Assembly (NCBI RefSeq): GCF_965227785.1
Contig: NZ_OZ245785.1
Coordinates: 1-64,000 of the forward strand
Reading direction: 5' to 3'
Length of the DNA: 64,000 nucleotides
Origin: Gracilimonas sp965227785
GTDB lineage: Bacteria; Bacteroidota; Rhodothermia; Balneolales; Balneolaceae
Position numbers and translations under genes: made by a program. Shown here in pieces: positions 16,867-26,915 of this stretch; within the stretch, counting starts at the first letter, position 1, and each line of letters begins with the position of its first letter. Under the pieces are notes generated by a model. That model saw nothing but the letters and a program-made list of their open reading frames with translations, did no database searches and had not been told where the DNA came from.

Positions 16867-19767
16867 TTAATTGGTTATTGCGGAGAAGGCTGCATCTGCA
16901 ACTTTGGCCCTGATTTCACTGATTCGCTTACCATACGACCGGTATGGAAACGTTCGGTTGGTTAACAGAATAACGGCCATATTTTTCTCTCTGTCAATCC
17001 AAAGACTGGTTCCGGTAAAGCCCAGATGACCAAAGGTGTCTTCGCTTGCAAGTTGCCCGGCTGTGGAAAAGCCGTTCGGGCTTTTACGGTCGAAACCAAG
17101 TCCCCGGCCGCTGAGTTCGGATTGGAGAGATGTAAATAGCTGAATGGTTTCCGGCTTAAGATATCTTTTACCGGAATACATACCTCCGTTCAGCAGCATG
17201 GTGCTGTATTTAGCCATATCAATGGAGGAGGAGAACAACCCGGCATGGCCGGCTACACCATCCATAAAGTATGCCCGTTCGTCGTGCACTCTGCCGCGAA
17301 CTTTACCGCGATCAAAAATAGTATCAATTTCAGTAGGGGATATTCGGGGTACCAGCCAGCGACTGGTTGAAGCCGGGTTGAAAAAGGTGCTGTACATATT
17401 CATCGGGAAGTAAAATTCATTTCTCATGAACCGATCCAGCCGACTGCCGCTAACTTTCTGAACAATTTCCCCCAGCAGAATCATCCCCAAATCACTGTAT
17501 CTATACTCAGAACCGGGTTCGTAGATCAATGGCTCATTCTTGATAGCTTCCACAATTTGACCCCGACCTGTAAGTGAATCCACATACACCCGGAAAGGGG
17601 GGAGTCCGCTTTGATGAAGCAGAAGATCCCGAATGGTAATGGCTTTCTTCTTGTCGGTGTTAAATTCCTCAATGTAGTTAGCAACAGGATCATCGAGCCT
17701 GAGTTCGCCTTCATCAACCAGTTTCATAATAGCTGTGGAGGTTGCCATAACTTTGGTGATGGACGCCAAATCATATACATCCGTATCTCTGACGGCTTCC
17801 GTTTTTGCATAATCCTGATAGCCATAACCACGATTGTAAGCCAAAACTCCATCTTTTATGATTCCGACAACGGCTCCCGGAAATACTGAATCACGTATGG
17901 CTTCATTTATGATTCGGTCCATCTCAAACAATTTTTCATGATCCAGGTGTACTTCTTCAGGCTCGCCAAATCTCAGGGTAGAATGTTCCATTTCCAGTCC
18001 GGCTCCTAACGGGTAAAGTCCGGGAATTTCAATGGGAAGTTTTGCACTGATCTTGCTGGCACCAAACAGGGCAGGAACTACTCCATGAATCTGCTGGGAT
18101 GAATTGTACCAGCCTAAAACATGTGCATCGGTGTCCTTCAGATCAGAAAGCACATAGGGATTCCCGAATGAAACCAGTATGGAAGGCTTCCGACTTTTTA
18201 CCAGATTATTCAGAAAATACTGTTGTTCGGAATTCAAGTGAACGGTTTGGCCGTGCCTGAGATGTAAGAAAGAACCAATAATGATCAGGTCAACATCACC
18301 GGCTTTATTCAATATTCTTCGCTTATCCTGTTCGCTGGTCCGTTCGTCATAAATATGGAAAGTCACATCGGGGTGATAGTCACGAAGTTCTCTCACGAAG
18401 TCAGATCCTGTTCGGCCCGAACGATCATCAGCAACCGAAACCACCATGATCTCCGGGTACTCAGAAGGGAGCAGCGGTAAAATATTGTTTTCATTCTTGA
18501 GCAATGTGATAGACTCGCGTGCTATGCGGCGGGCTTCAGCTTCATGAAAAGCCGTATTTATCTTAGTATCCAGCTCGTTGATGTCTACCTGGTTTTCTGA
18601 ATCGAAAAGTCCGTATTGCTGTTTCCAAAGCATGAGCTTGGCAAAGGATTTGTTAATTCGCTCTTCGGTAATTTCTCCATCCTCAACCGCCTGTTCGACT
18701 TCGTTGATGGCTGTGTAAACATCCGGGCTGATGAGCATTATATCGGCACCGGCATTCAATGCCTGAACCACTGCCCGGCCGGGTGAAAATTTGGAACTGA
18801 TGCCTTTCATTTCAAGGCCATCGGTCACCACCATCCCATCAAATTTCAGGGAGTCTGTAAGCAAACTCCCTAGTATAGCTGAATCGAGTGTGGCGGGAAG
18901 GAATTCCGTTGGGCTCAGGTTTGGAAAGGCGATATGAGCACTCATCACGCTTCCAATACCCCCATCAATAGCGGCCCGGAAGGGTATTAGTTCAAGGGAA
19001 TCAAGACGATTGTAGTCATAATTGACAACCGGAAGGTCGCTGTGAGAATCAACATCGGTATCTCCGTGGCCGGGGAAGTGCTTGGCTGTGGCTACCACCC
19101 GCTCACTTTGAACACCTTGCATAAATGCCGTTCCGAAATCGGATACAATCTGAGGATCACCGGAAAAAGAGCGGACATTGATAACCGGGTTGTCCGGGTT
19201 GTTGTTTACATCCAGCACAGGGGCGTAAATTTGGTGTACACCTAATGCTTTGGCTTCGATAGCGGTTATTTTACCCATCATAAAGGCATTGCGTTTGTCG
19301 CCCGAGGCAGCAACGCCCATGGCAGGAGTAAACCGGGTTGTGCCCGACACCCGCATCGCGGCACCAAATTCCATGTCTTGAGAAATCCAGAGAGGAAATT
19401 TAGCCATCCGCTGTAATTTGTTGGTCATTATGGCCTGCCCGTAAATATCCCCTCGCATAAAAATGATGCCACCCACATGGTGTTTTTGTACCATCTCTTC
19501 CAGCAGTTTATAATTACGGTCTTCCCGATTAGTGAATTCACCTTCGGCCGGTACAAAGAACAGCTGCCCGATTTTTTCCTTCAGGGGAGTATGTACAATC
19601 AGGGAGTCGAGATATTCCTCTGAAGTTTTATCGATGGTTTTTGCCGGAAAGTTTTGAACGGTCTGCCCAAAAAGAAATTCGGACAGACTTTGGGCATTTC
19701 CTGCTGTAGTATTTATCAGAACAAAACCGATCAGGATAAAAAAAGCCGTGGAAAAACTGCTTTTCAT
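16867..19767 (-). CDS. Secreted GH3 beta-N-acetylhexosaminidase fused to a serine beta-lactamase-like domain
   Basis: The 966-residue protein has a signal peptide (cleavage near GNAQ|S). Residues about 60-400 are a GH3 NagZ-type domain with KHFPGHG (229-235), the DSH dyad (240-242) and nucleophile Asp316 in VVTDGLEM. Residues about 410-580 form the GH3 C-terminal alpha/beta sandwich. Residues about 605-960 are a class C/esterase-type serine hydrolase with SITK (Ser669, Lys672), YSD as the YxN motif and HLGFTG near the end. One chain thus joins peptidoglycan GlcNAc cleavage with a penicillin-binding-type hydrolase, probably for murein turnover in the periplasm. This fusion is known in Bacteroidota. 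Confidence 0.9.
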   Translation of the reverse strand: MKSSFSTAFFILIGFVLINTTAGNAQSLSEFLFGQTVQNFPAKTIDKTSEEYLDSLIVHTPLKEKIGQLFFVPAEGEFTNREDRNYKLLEEMVQKHHVGGIIFMRGDIYGQAIMTNKLQRMAKFPLWISQDMEFGAAMRVSGTTRFTPAMGVAASGDKRNAFMMGKITAIEAKALGVHQIYAPVLDVNNNPDNPVINVRSFSGDPQIVSDFGTAFMQGVQSERVVATAKHFPGHGDTDVDSHSDLPVVNYDYNRLDSLELIPFRAAIDGGIGSVMSAHIAFPNLSPTEFLPATLDSAILGSLLTDSLKFDGMVVTDGLEMKGISSKFSPGRAVVQALNAGADIMLISPDVYTAINEVEQAVEDGEITEERINKSFAKLMLWKQQYGLFDSENQVDINELDTKINTAFHEAEARRIARESITLLKNENNILPLLPSEYPEIMVVSVADDRSGRTGSDFVRELRDYHPDVTFHIYDERTSEQDKRRILNKAGDVDLIIIGSFLHLRHGQTVHLNSEQQYFLNNLVKSRKPSILVSFGNPYVLSDLKDTDAHVLGWYNSSQQIHGVVPALFGASKISAKLPIEIPGLYPLGAGLEMEHSTLRFGEPEEVHLDHEKLFEMDRIINEAIRDSVFPGAVVGIIKDGVLAYNRGYGYQDYAKTEAVRDTDVYDLASITKVMATSTAIMKLVDEGELRLDDPVANYIEEFNTDKKKAITIRDLLLHQSGLPPFRVYVDSLTGRGQIVEAIKNEPLIYEPGSEYRYSDLGMILLGEIVQKVSGSRLDRFMRNEFYFPMNMYSTFFNPASTSRWLVPRISPTEIDTIFDRGKVRGRVHDERAYFMDGVAGHAGLFSSSIDMAKYSTMLLNGGMYSGKRYLKPETIQLFTSLQSELSGRGLGFDRKSPNGFSTAGQLASEDTFGHLGFTGTSLWIDREKNMAVILLTNRTFPYRSYGKRISEIRAKVADAAFSAITN

Positions 19768-20001
19768 AAATAACGAGTTGTAGATGATTCTTTGACCTTA
19801 TTACGCCCTAAATGTACGTGTTAGTAACAGACTACGCCAACGCTTTATTTCTTAGCTTCTCAAGTGGAACAACTTAACAGAGGCTGTACAATCACTACTT
19901 TTAAACTGAATTTTGGCTCACTTAAATTCCACCGGAATAAATTTTCTGTATGAATGCACATTTTCACTTTATTTACAGCTTGAAAATGCTCATCATTGAC
20001 T

Positions 20002-22029
20002 ATGATAAGTGACGAGAAGAAAGAGGAAGTACGGGCAGCTGCGGATATCGTGGAGGTGGTTTCAGACTATGTGAAACTGAAGCGTTCGGGCAGTGGGTTC
20101 GTGGGACTCTGTCCTTATCATGATGAAAAAACACCTTCTTTTAACGTTACTCCCCGTCTTGAGATTTTTAAATGCTTTGGCTGTGGTGAATCCGGGGATG
20201 TATTTAAGTTTGTGATGGACCAGGAAGGGGTGGGCTTTAATGAGGCCGTTCGTCAGCTTGCCGAACGGTATGGGGTATTCATCCCTGAAGAAGACAACGA
20301 AGAGCCCAGCGAGAATACCCAGCTCAGGGAGGGGATATATCATGCCCTGAAATTTGCAGGTGTGTTCTACTACCGGAACCTGATCGAAAACCCGGAAGCT
20401 GAAAAAGCCGTCAAGTACCTTGAAAAGCGAGGATATAACCGGGAAGTGTATAAGAAATTCGGACTGGGGTTCTCTCCATCGGGAGGAGAAGAATTATGGA
20501 AGGCTGCAAGGAACGCCGGTATTGATGAGAATTACTTAGTTGAAGCTGATCTTATTAAGCCAAGTAACAGGGGCAGTGGTTTTTACGACACTTTTCGGGG
20601 AAGGCTGATGTTTCCCATATTCAACCCTACCGGAAAAGTAATAGCCTTTGCGGGACGGGTTCTGGGGAATGAAAAAACAGCGAAATACATCAACTCATCC
20701 CAAACCAAAGTTTATAATAAAAGCGAGGTTGTTTACGGGGTCAATTTTGCCAGGAATGAGATTCGCAAAAACAAGGAAGTGATTTTGGTGGAGGGTTACA
20801 CGGATGTGATTACCCTTTATGAGCACGGCATCAAGAATGTAGTGGCGAGTAGCGGGACGTCACTTACACCCGGACAAATGAAAATTTTGCACCGCTATGG
20901 TGAGCGTATTGTTATGATTTACGACTCTGATGATGCCGGCCAAACGGCGATGAAGCGCGGTATTAACATTGCACTGGCCGAGGGTATGGAAGTGCAGTTG
21001 CTGGAGCTGCCTGAAGATCAGGATCCTGACTCGTTTGTAAAGCAATTCGGTAAAGAATCATTTGAGGAGCTCAAAAAAGAGGAAGCCGGAGACTTTGTGG
21101 ATTTTCTGTTATTGAAAGCCGGGGAAGAAGGTCGGCTCGAAAAACCGACGGAAATACCCAAAGTTATTACCGAGATTCTGGAGTCGATTGCCAATATCAA
21201 AGATTCCATACAGCGGCAGGTGTATGTGCAGTACCTGCATCAGAAAATGCAGAAGTTCCAGAAGGTGAAGGAAAGCGATTTATATGAGCAGCTGGAGCGG
21301 GTAATGAATGACAAGCGCTGGGAGGAAAAGCGTTCTCAGAGAAGGGAAGAAGCTCGGCAGCGTTTTCAGGAGGATAATGTTACCCAGGATCCGGGAATGA
21401 GCAATGGGCCCATGGATGAGCCACCTCATCCATCCGGTGAGCCGGCTTCGGAAAGAACTCAACCCCGCTCCAGGAAAAAACCTCACTTTGAGAAAGAGTT
21501 GATCAGGCTGATGATCACGTATGGGCGCAGTATGGTGGAATACATTTGTTCGTTCACTAATTCCAAGCTGTTTGAGGATGACGAACTGCGCATGTTTTAT
21601 GAAAACATCATTGAGCGATATAAAGAAGAAAAAGAGATTTCTGTAAATATCTATTCCGGTATGGATGACCCCTTCCCGAGGCTGGTTGGCGATGTTCTTC
21701 TTGAGCAGCATACCGCCAGTGATCGCCATGAAGAGAAAGTGGGACTGAAGTACGAGAAGGATAAAAACCCGTATAAAACGGCAAAAAGCTCGATTCGGGC
21801 CGCTCAGATTAACTTTTATCGACATAAACAAAATGAACTGGCCGATAAAATCGCGGCTGCTAATGGTGATGAGAAGCTCGAGCTAATGGAGCGACAGAAG
21901 GATATCAAATCAAAACTTACCCGACGGGAAACTACCGATCCGGACGATCTCTATCCCGACCCGGATTCTGAAATTGATCACCATGTAAGCGACAAAGTTT
22001 TCCAGTACAAGATGAAGGGGGAGGAGTGA
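20002..22029 (+). CDS. dnaG: DNA primase
   Basis: DnaG makes RNA primers for replication. The start is taken at ATG 20002 (MISDEKKEEV), two codons after an in-frame TTG. The N-terminal zinc ribbon is CHCC (Cys37, His40, Cys58, Cys61 in CPYH ... CFGC). The TOPRIM core shows VEGYTDVITL and YDSDDAGQTAMKRG. A charged linker with DEPPHPSGEPASERTQPRS leads to a C-terminal helicase-interaction domain. Length (675 residues) is normal. It stands alone between the GH3-fusion gene (divergent) and a convergent VOC gene; the usual rpsU or rpoD neighbours are absent. Confidence 0.96.
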   Translation: MISDEKKEEVRAAADIVEVVSDYVKLKRSGSGFVGLCPYHDEKTPSFNVTPRLEIFKCFGCGESGDVFKFVMDQEGVGFNEAVRQLAERYGVFIPEEDNEEPSENTQLREGIYHALKFAGVFYYRNLIENPEAEKAVKYLEKRGYNREVYKKFGLGFSPSGGEELWKAARNAGIDENYLVEADLIKPSNRGSGFYDTFRGRLMFPIFNPTGKVIAFAGRVLGNEKTAKYINSSQTKVYNKSEVVYGVNFARNEIRKNKEVILVEGYTDVITLYEHGIKNVVASSGTSLTPGQMKILHRYGERIVMIYDSDDAGQTAMKRGINIALAEGMEVQLLELPEDQDPDSFVKQFGKESFEELKKEEAGDFVDFLLLKAGEEGRLEKPTEIPKVITEILESIANIKDSIQRQVYVQYLHQKMQKFQKVKESDLYEQLERVMNDKRWEEKRSQRREEARQRFQEDNVTQDPGMSNGPMDEPPHPSGEPASERTQPRSRKKPHFEKELIRLMITYGRSMVEYICSFTNSKLFEDDELRMFYENIIERYKEEKEISVNIYSGMDDPFPRLVGDVLLEQHTASDRHEEKVGLKYEKDKNPYKTAKSSIRAAQINFYRHKQNELADKIAAANGDEKLELMERQKDIKSKLTRRETTDPDDLYPDPDSEIDHHVSDKVFQYKMKGEE

Positions 22030-22032
22030 GAA

Positions 22033-22120
22033 TGTGTTAAAGTGTTGACGTGTTAACGTTTAGGAAATCTCAGCACCTAAAAATGCTAGCACTTTAACAC
22101 GTCAACACCTTAGCACTTTA
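22033..22120. repeat. Word-repeat stem-loop at the dnaG/VOC convergent junction
   Basis: The left arm repeats the octamer GTGTTAAA/GTGTTGAC/GTGTTAAC; the right arm is its complement with a perfect 15-bp core GTGTTGACGTGTTAA. It fills the spacer between two convergent genes and ends exactly at the stop of the minus-strand gene, so a bidirectional terminator or 3'-end stabiliser role is likely. Confidence 0.75.
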
Positions 22121-22531
22121 CTAACCATCGAGCTCACAATTCAGCATCCAGCGGATTCCGAATTTATCTTTTAGCATGCCGTAGCGGGCACCCCAAAAAG
22201 TTTTTTCTAAGGGCATGTTCACTTCGCCACCTTCAGCAAGCAGTTCAAATAACCGGTCTTGCTCTTCTTCTGATTTTACATTGATGTTCAGCTGTACATT
22301 ATCACCCTCGGTTATATCTTTATGAGGAGCACCGTCTGAAAACATCATATGAATACCATCTGCTTTCAGCTCTCCGTGCATGATTTTTTGTTTATGATCC
22401 TCATCCACAGGCATTTCTGTATCACCAAAGCGCTGCATGACAGTGATATCACCATCCAGGCATTCTTTGTAAAAGTTCATGGCTTCTTCGCAGTTTCCCC
22501 GAAAAAATAAATATGGAACAAGCGTTTTCAT
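22121..22531 (-). CDS. PhnB-like VOC (glyoxalase-fold) protein
   Basis: The 136-residue protein has the PhnB-like VOC pattern: VPYLFFRGNCEEAMNFYKECL at the start, ADGIHMMFSDGAP in the middle, LNINVKSEEEQDRLFELLAEGG and ARYGMLKDKFGIRWMLN at the end. PhnB-like proteins bind small molecules, usually as dimers; substrates are unknown. It is 12 bp downstream of the DUF4159 gene and may be co-transcribed with it. Confidence 0.85.
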   Translation of the reverse strand: MKTLVPYLFFRGNCEEAMNFYKECLDGDITVMQRFGDTEMPVDEDHKQKIMHGELKADGIHMMFSDGAPHKDITEGDNVQLNINVKSEEEQDRLFELLAEGGEVNMPLEKTFWGARYGMLKDKFGIRWMLNCELDG

Positions 22532-22543
22532 GTTAAAATCAGA

Positions 22544-23218
22544 TTAGTTAGACGTTAGGGCATATACTAAAATATTTGTGCCCATTTGCAAAGCTTTTTG
22601 TCGGAGTGATTGGGGGGTATTGTGAACATCGGCGTCCGCCCAGCCATCACCGAGGTTAGATTCATAACTGAAAAAAACCACCAGACGTCCTTCATAAAAA
22701 ATCCCAAACCCCTTCGGTGGCTTGCCATCGTGTTCGTGGATTTTAGGTAGCCCATTCTCAAAAGTATAAATCTGGTCGTAGATGGGATGATTGAAGGGGA
22801 TTTCGATAAACTCTTCATCCGGAAATACTTCTTTCATAACCGGACGAATGTATTCATCCAGTCCGTAGTCATCATCTATATACAAAAAACCACCATTCTG
22901 CAGGTATTCGCGAACGTTGCGGGCTTCAGTTGAAGTGAGAGCAATGTTTCCGTGGCCGGTCAGGAAAACAAAAGGGTAGGAATGAAGATCGGCACTTCCC
23001 AGCGAAACATCCGTGTACGAATCTGCTATTTGGATGGGGACATTGCTCTTGGTAAAGGAAATAAGGTTTTCCAAAGCAGAAGGATCATTATACCAGTCTC
23101 CGCCCCCGCGATATTTAGCCCGGGCAATTTCGAATTCACCGGAGCTTTGGGCATAAGTAGCCGGACTTCCTGTAAAGGCTATGAACGGTAATAATACATA
23201 GAGAATGGTTAAGCGCAT
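22544..23218 (-). CDS. Secreted DUF4159 domain protein
   Basis: After a signal peptide (cleavage near TYAQ|S) the mature 200 residues match DUF4159: FEIARAKYRGGGDWYND, the glutamine-amidotransferase-like YPFVFLTGHGN, an NVREYLQNGGFLYIDDDYG motif and FSYESNLGDGWADADVHN. The fold resembles ThuA/GATase-like domains but no catalytic triad has been shown. In Bacteroidota these genes often sit near MoxR/DUF58 clusters; none is present here. Confidence 0.85.
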   Translation of the reverse strand: MRLTILYVLLPFIAFTGSPATYAQSSGEFEIARAKYRGGGDWYNDPSALENLISFTKSNVPIQIADSYTDVSLGSADLHSYPFVFLTGHGNIALTSTEARNVREYLQNGGFLYIDDDYGLDEYIRPVMKEVFPDEEFIEIPFNHPIYDQIYTFENGLPKIHEHDGKPPKGFGIFYEGRLVVFFSYESNLGDGWADADVHNTPQSLRQKALQMGTNILVYALTSN

Positions 23219-23343
23219 AAATGGATCTGTAACAAATTGAATTTTTTGAGCGCAGTGAACTGAATAAAATATAGCATATTGATATTCATAATCACAGTCG
23301 CCTTCAAATCTAAGGTTATACCATATCGATGTGCTTTTTATTG

Positions 23344-24252
23344 TTACAGATTAGGATTCCGCTCCACATTCGTGGTTACCGTATCCGAAGCAAGGGAACC
23401 GAACACGCCAATACCGCCATTCACATGGTAAATTACATTTTGAATTTCACCGGGAGAAAGGGTGGAGCCGCCCAGCTGCACTTGCTGTGATCGCACAAAG
23501 TCGTACACGTTATCATCCAGGGTGTTGGCAACAATGTCATTCACCCCATAAAAGGCAATGCCAATCCAGGGATATTTTACTGTGACCGTGCCATCCGGGT
23601 TGACCTCAAAATTCCCTTCATTGATGATGCCGGAGCTGTTATTTGATAACAGGGTTAGATCTTCTTCCGGATCATCGCTGTCTCGAAAGATATCAGAGTA
23701 AAAGGGGGTGAGATCCTCGGCGTCCGGTTCAAAACTAATGGCATTGAAAACAAAGATATTCTGTCGGCCGGGATACGAACTTTCGCTCAGGGTAATCTCC
23801 AGCTGTTCGGATGACTGATACACCACAGATTCGGCTACACCACTCAAAATCTCAAAACTTCCGGGGATGATGGTATTCGCAGTGATGACATCGTTGGAGC
23901 CCGGGAAAGAAATATGTAATTGATAAGTTCGCTCAGGAATCACCGCATGATTTTGGTCGGGTTGGTAAATGCCGGGTTCAGCATTAGAATATGAGAAGGA
24001 CTGTGCTACAGCACTTTCGGGTCCGTCTGCCAACAGTCGTACTTCGATGATTGCATCATTGACTGCCGCTTCTTCAAAATCATAGACTTCATTGGCCGGA
24101 ATGGTTGTGGAGAGGCGAACCTGTGGGAGCTGCCGGTTAGCTACCAGATACGATTCCACTACATAAAACTCCTCATAATCATCCTGAGGGTACACATTGC
24201 AGGAAGCAATAAAGGCAGTAACTAAAAATGATATTACAGTTATGTTCTTCAT
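23344..24252 (-). CDS. DUF4249 family lipoprotein
   Basis: The 302-residue protein begins with a lipoprotein signal (TAFIASC) and shows the DUF4249 pattern: YVVESYLVANRQLPQVRLSTTIP, then AAVNDAIIEVRL, YQLHISFPGSNDVITANTIIP and a beta-rich remainder. DUF4249 lipoproteins are nearly always encoded beside a TonB-dependent receptor. Here the receptor gene is 4 bp upstream on the same strand. The pair probably forms an outer-membrane complex, by analogy with SusC/SusD, for an unknown ligand. Confidence 0.85.
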   Translation of the reverse strand: MKNITVISFLVTAFIASCNVYPQDDYEEFYVVESYLVANRQLPQVRLSTTIPANEVYDFEEAAVNDAIIEVRLLADGPESAVAQSFSYSNAEPGIYQPDQNHAVIPERTYQLHISFPGSNDVITANTIIPGSFEILSGVAESVVYQSSEQLEITLSESSYPGRQNIFVFNAISFEPDAEDLTPFYSDIFRDSDDPEEDLTLLSNNSSGIINEGNFEVNPDGTVTVKYPWIGIAFYGVNDIVANTLDDNVYDFVRSQQVQLGGSTLSPGEIQNVIYHVNGGIGVFGSLASDTVTTNVERNPNL

Positions 24253-24256
24253 GTTA

Positions 24257-26524
24257 CTAAAAGTTGACGGTGTAAGAAATTGAGGGCAGAATAGGCAGCA
24301 GATACACAGGGTTACGCTCTACCGGATTTTCATCAAAGTCGAAGCTGTAGAACCATACATTACGGCGCGAGTACACATTAATGAGTTGCAGCTGAAGCTC
24401 TGAATCGCCCAGGTCAAAGAACTTTCCCTTCCGTGAAAATGATACGTCCATCCGGTGATAGCTTGGAAGTCGTGATGCATTCACACGGCCAACAGTAAAG
24501 GTATTCCGGTCATCAAAGGTCCAGGGTAGGTCAAGCTGCACGTATCGGCCTAAAACCTTGGTGTAAGACTGCCCCGTGGCGAAGTTAAACGAAGCGGTAA
24601 CTTTCCAGCGTTCATTAAACTGATAATTCCCAACCAGGTTAATGTCATGCCGCCGATCATATTTTGGAGGGTAAAAACGAGCGGTCTGCCCCTGTTCGGT
24701 TATCTCCGCATTGTATCCGGGAAAACGTCTCCAGGTGTAGCCGAGTGTATAACCGATGAACCCGGTAAAGTCGCCGGCTCTTTTTTCAAAAAATACTTCT
24801 ATTCCGTAGGCACTTCCGTCACCCACACGGAATAAATCTTCATATAAGAGTCCGGCAACATCGGGAAGGAAAGGGTCCAGCTCAAACAGGTCTTCCATGG
24901 TTCGGTAATACAATTCTATATCGAGGCCGTAATCTTCAAAAGGGATGGTTTTAGCTCCAAGCACAAACTGATCTCCATAAGCGGGAGATACACCTTCGGC
25001 GGAAGTGAGCCATACATCAAAGCCGGAAAAGGCTTCGTTGGTGACGAGGGTCAGAAACTGATTGTACCGTCCATATGCTGCCTGTAGGCGCACACGACTT
25101 CCCGGGCGATATTCCATGGAGAATCGGGGTTCGATTCGTACATAATCGCCATCCGAAAAATAGTTCAAACGTACCCCCGGGGTGAAAATCCATTGGTCGT
25201 TGGGGCGCCATTCATCCTGAACATAAAAAGAAGCATACTGATTTTGAATCCGACTCCCGAAGGTGTCCTGCTCGTCAAAGGTATCCTGCAGCTTGAAGGT
25301 AAAAATTCCGGACCAGATGCCGGTCTCAATGGTGTGATTATTGCCGGGCAAATATTCGAGGTCGGCTTTCAGGGAAAAATCATAGATGTTGTTGGAGCGG
25401 GTGAATTTTGTTCCTGCAAAATCAAATCCTGGAAAATTAAAGTACCGGGAGCCGGTTAGAACGAAGTTCGAAAAAAATTTTTCAGAGAAGATGTGTGTCC
25501 AGTTCCCGCTCAGCGTCTGATTGCCATAATTCAGGTCAAATTCCGCATCTTCTGCAAACGGGAAAGTTACCTGATCCTGACCGGCATAAAAGGCGAGGGA
25601 AAGCTTATCGTTTTGAGTGGCATCGAAATTCACTTTTCCGTTGACATCATAAAAATAGAACTGGCTGGGCACATTATCGGTGGCCTGACGCAGGCCGGCC
25701 AGTAAGGGTTCAAGGGTAGAACGCCGGGCAGAAAACATCCAGGACCCCTTGCTATAGGGACCTTCTATGGAAGCCCGGGAAGCCAGGAGTCCAATAGTTG
25801 CCGTCCCGTCCATCTCATTCCGGTTTCCGTCTTTGTTGTAGATAGTCAGCACCGAACCTAATCGTCCGCCATATTCAGCCGGGTATCCGCCTTTATATAA
25901 TCGCACGTCTTTAATGGCGTCGGGATTGAAGGTGGAAAAGAAGCCAAAAAAGTGACTGGGGTTATACACGGTGGTTCGGTCTAACAGGATCAGGGTTTGG
26001 TCGGGACTTCCCCCGCGAATATACAAACCACTCGAAAAATCGGAAGCGGCTTTAACGCCTGGCAGCAGCTGGATAGAGCGGAATACATCGGCTTCGAAAA
26101 CAGAGGGGAGCTCCTGGATCAGCTTGGCATCAACCTGAACGGTGCCGATATTTTTCTGTTCTTCTTCCTCGCGGCTGGAGCGTACCACAATTTCATCCAG
26201 CTCCACACTTTCGGGAACCAGTTCAACATCCAGTCTCAGGTTCTCTCCGGGTTCAAGGGTGATTTGTTGTCGATATGGTTTATATCCTACATAACTGCAA
26301 AATAGGGTATAGGTGCCGGGTTGAATGTTCGGCAGTGAATAATACCCAAGGGTATTGGAAGCCGTGCCTTTATTGATTTCACTGAAACCAATATTTGCGC
26401 TGATGAGTGTTTCCCCGGTTTCAGAATCAGTGATATATCCATTTAAAGAAGCGGCTTGCTGAGCTTTAACAGATGAGAATCCCCCGATGATGAATGTTAA
26501 TGCCAATAAGAATATGCGGTACAT
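24257..26524 (-). CDS. TonB-dependent receptor with carboxypeptidase-like N-terminal domain
   Basis: I start this at the ATG at 26524 (MYRIFLLALTF), which gives a clean signal peptide (cleavage near VKAQ|Q); the reading frame extends 26 codons upstream without signal features. The mature protein has a CarboxypepD_reg-like domain (LNGYITDSETGETLISANI ... SYVGYKPY), a TonB plug (LPSVFEADVFRSIQLLPGV, YIRGGSPDQTLILLD) and a 22-strand-type barrel ending in ISYTVNF. It imports a ligand energised by TonB. The DUF4249 lipoprotein gene is immediately downstream. Confidence 0.9.
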   Translation of the reverse strand: MYRIFLLALTFIIGGFSSVKAQQAASLNGYITDSETGETLISANIGFSEINKGTASNTLGYYSLPNIQPGTYTLFCSYVGYKPYRQQITLEPGENLRLDVELVPESVELDEIVVRSSREEEEQKNIGTVQVDAKLIQELPSVFEADVFRSIQLLPGVKAASDFSSGLYIRGGSPDQTLILLDRTTVYNPSHFFGFFSTFNPDAIKDVRLYKGGYPAEYGGRLGSVLTIYNKDGNRNEMDGTATIGLLASRASIEGPYSKGSWMFSARRSTLEPLLAGLRQATDNVPSQFYFYDVNGKVNFDATQNDKLSLAFYAGQDQVTFPFAEDAEFDLNYGNQTLSGNWTHIFSEKFFSNFVLTGSRYFNFPGFDFAGTKFTRSNNIYDFSLKADLEYLPGNNHTIETGIWSGIFTFKLQDTFDEQDTFGSRIQNQYASFYVQDEWRPNDQWIFTPGVRLNYFSDGDYVRIEPRFSMEYRPGSRVRLQAAYGRYNQFLTLVTNEAFSGFDVWLTSAEGVSPAYGDQFVLGAKTIPFEDYGLDIELYYRTMEDLFELDPFLPDVAGLLYEDLFRVGDGSAYGIEVFFEKRAGDFTGFIGYTLGYTWRRFPGYNAEITEQGQTARFYPPKYDRRHDINLVGNYQFNERWKVTASFNFATGQSYTKVLGRYVQLDLPWTFDDRNTFTVGRVNASRLPSYHRMDVSFSRKGKFFDLGDSELQLQLINVYSRRNVWFYSFDFDENPVERNPVYLLPILPSISYTVNF

Positions 26525-26661
26525 GAAGTTTGAGTCGTCTGATTTCTTTGAGCTACTTACACGAATTAGTCCAAAGAAAGTTAGAGCTAAATTCATTCCC
26601 AAATGTTAAGAAAGTATTAGGGTGGGTTCTTTTCAAGAAAGGCTGTTTCGCAAGGGCAGAA

Positions 26662-26797
26662 GCGAAGGGCTGAACCCCTTCGCTTGTGTACTGGAAGAGA
26701 TGGTTGGCTGTGATAACATGGTGGGTAATGTTGAGGTCTATTCAGGTAAGCAAGCGAGTCGTTCACGGCATCGCGTGGGCGTGGCAGGGTTTTAGGT
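26662..26797 (+). repeat. Interspersed repeat family A, copy 1
   Basis: The unit begins with a hairpin (GCGAAGGG-N6-CCCTTCGC), runs through TGTGTACTGGAAGAGATGG and GGTCTATTCAGG, and ends with AAGCGAGTCGTTCACGGC and GGGCGTGGCAGGG. Copy 2 follows head to tail. Confidence 0.85.
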
Positions 26798-26915
26798 GCG
26801 AAGGGCTGAACCCCTTCGCTTGTGTACTGGAAGAGATGGTTGGCTGTGATAACATGGTGGGTAATGTTGAGGTCTATTCAGGAAAACAAGCGAGTCGTTC
26901 ACGGCATCGCGTGGG
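26798..26915 (+). repeat. Interspersed repeat family A, copy 2
   Basis: Nearly identical to copy 1 over about 118 bp (GGAAAAC replaces GGTAAGC near the end), then diverges into a T-run after GCGTGGG. Confidence 0.85.
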
